From contig JAPPFB010000010.1 of the NCBI GenBank assembly GCA_028875225.1, forward strand, positions 1 through 42,868: DNA of 42,868 nt, in the 5' to 3' direction. A model generated the notes under the pieces. It saw only the letters and a program-made list of their open reading frames with translations, was not told the DNA's origin and did no database searches. Shown piece after piece: positions 42,211 through 42,868 of the stretch. This DNA comes from Chloroflexota bacterium (lineage in GTDB: Bacteria > Chloroflexota > Dehalococcoidia > Bin125). Within the stretch, counting starts at the first letter, position 1; every line of letters begins with the position of its first letter. A program made the translations under genes and the position numbers.

Positions 42211-42868
42211 CCTGGGTTACTGACGGCGGCGGACCACCGCCCGCTCGGGCGCCGCTACTGGGTGTTCTTGGTTGACCATGCTGTACACCCTCTCCGGCCT
42301 CGCTGAACCAAGCGATCGAGCGAGCCCGAGACGTTCAACGGCTCAGCCTCGTGGGCTCACCCTCCCAGCGCGCTGTTCTCTCTGGCCCGATCGACGAGCT
42401 GTCCGCTATCCGTCTTGCCCATGGCTCTTTTCCCTATCGGACTGAGGGCCGCTGGAGCATCACGTGCCGGGAGACGTGGCAGTTCTCGCACCAGAACAGG
42501 CAGCACAGCCGTGAAGCATCGCCCAACGCTGTGACATGCTCCAGCAAGGCCTCGCGATTACCGAGGTCTCAACCCTCCAGGCGAGCCGGGCCTGCATGGT
42601 GGGTGGGTGCGCACGCCAGTCGCCGTCGAGTTCCGGCCGGGAGGGTCGGATTGCCGCCGCGGTGTCCTCGGTCGCGCTCACTCGCGCCGAGCGCGCGGCG
42701 ACAAGCAAAGCCACTGTCCCCGGGAACTTGAGGCTGGGGTCGAACGGACGCTGTTCGAGGCGGAGCGCGTAGAAGCCGAGGAGCAGCAGTGGGACGGCGC
42801 GTAGCAAGCGTTCCTGGTGCCGAACACGGTGCGCGGTCGCGAGCAGCGTCACGCATAGTCCTTTGAGC
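42211..42868. other. last 0.66 kb without a confident gene
   Basis: On the minus strand a frame from 42852 (GTG) to 42460 gives 130 residues. One hydrophobic segment (LLRAVPLLLLGFYALRL) is followed by GTVALLVAARSARV and a non-descript tail. It could be a small or truncated membrane protein, but start signals and family likeness are lacking. I do not call it. Confidence 0.3.

Noticed and set aside
1-42868. CRISPR array, rRNA, tRNA or reverse transcriptase/retron
   Set aside because: I found no regularly spaced repeats, no tRNA-like fold and no reverse transcriptase motif by reading both strands.

Overview
The window is high-GC bacterial DNA (strongly G/C at third codon positions in the outer genes). 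Several genes have an actinobacterial-type TANNNT -10 box exactly 7 nt before a start codon with no ribosome binding site, which suggests leaderless transcription. Serine recombinases with a zinc ribbon, a replication-relaxation protein and a VirD4/TraG-like ATPase fit an actinobacterial or Chloroflexota-like host. I cannot place the organism more precisely.

Layout. (1) 1-6.6 kb is ordinary chromosome: a MarR regulator, a methyltransferase, a small membrane protein, two alpha/beta hydrolases and the secreted Calx-beta part of a large gene. (2) Near 6.59 kb the Calx-beta reading frame runs without interruption into the C-terminal half of a replication-relaxation protein, so a mobile-element gene end has been fused to a host surface-protein gene. 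Three small minus-strand genes (two of them tandem HTH paralogues) with a good promoter and repeated operator-like sites follow, then a divergent Crp-like regulator. (3) 9.7-17.7 kb is a defence and addiction region: a RES-Xre toxin-antitoxin pair, an RDD membrane protein, a Uma2 nuclease-like protein, an MmeI-like single-chain restriction-modification enzyme, remnants of KAP NTPase, HsdM and type ISP genes, a DUF4365 protein and a HigA remnant.

(4) 17.7-26.2 kb is built around large serine recombinases: a truncated N-terminal copy, then two full-length genes tail to tail whose reading frames overlap by 286 bp. All three 5' ends carry the same TANNNT-GTTTCGAAC signature. Around them lie a gene of unknown function with an HEPN-like N-terminus, an AlbA_2/Schlafen-type gene broken by one stop codon, and a 577-residue protein of unknown function. 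(5) 27.1-34.1 kb holds a DUF4209 HEPN protein, a complete IS21-family element with a 6-bp target duplication, a frameshifted VapC-like remnant and an ApeA-like HEPN gene split by one frameshift.

(6) 34.2-39.8 kb is a plasmid- or conjugation-type module: replication-relaxation protein, TraG/VirD4-like ATPase and, divergently, an HTH protein behind four 11-bp iterons and a related palindrome. Its replication-relaxation protein is a close relative of the C-terminal piece fused at 6.6 kb, so two related elements have left traces on either side of the defence island. (7) The window ends with a large secreted HExxH metalloprotease-like protein (39.8-42.2 kb) and about 0.7 kb with no confident gene.

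Overall this looks like a defence island made by repeated element insertion and decay. Intact candidate defence genes are the MmeI-like enzyme, RES-Xre, DUF4365, DUF4209, the 443-residue protein and the 577-residue protein. KAP, HsdM, ISP, HigA, VapC, AlbA_2 and ApeA genes are truncated or interrupted.
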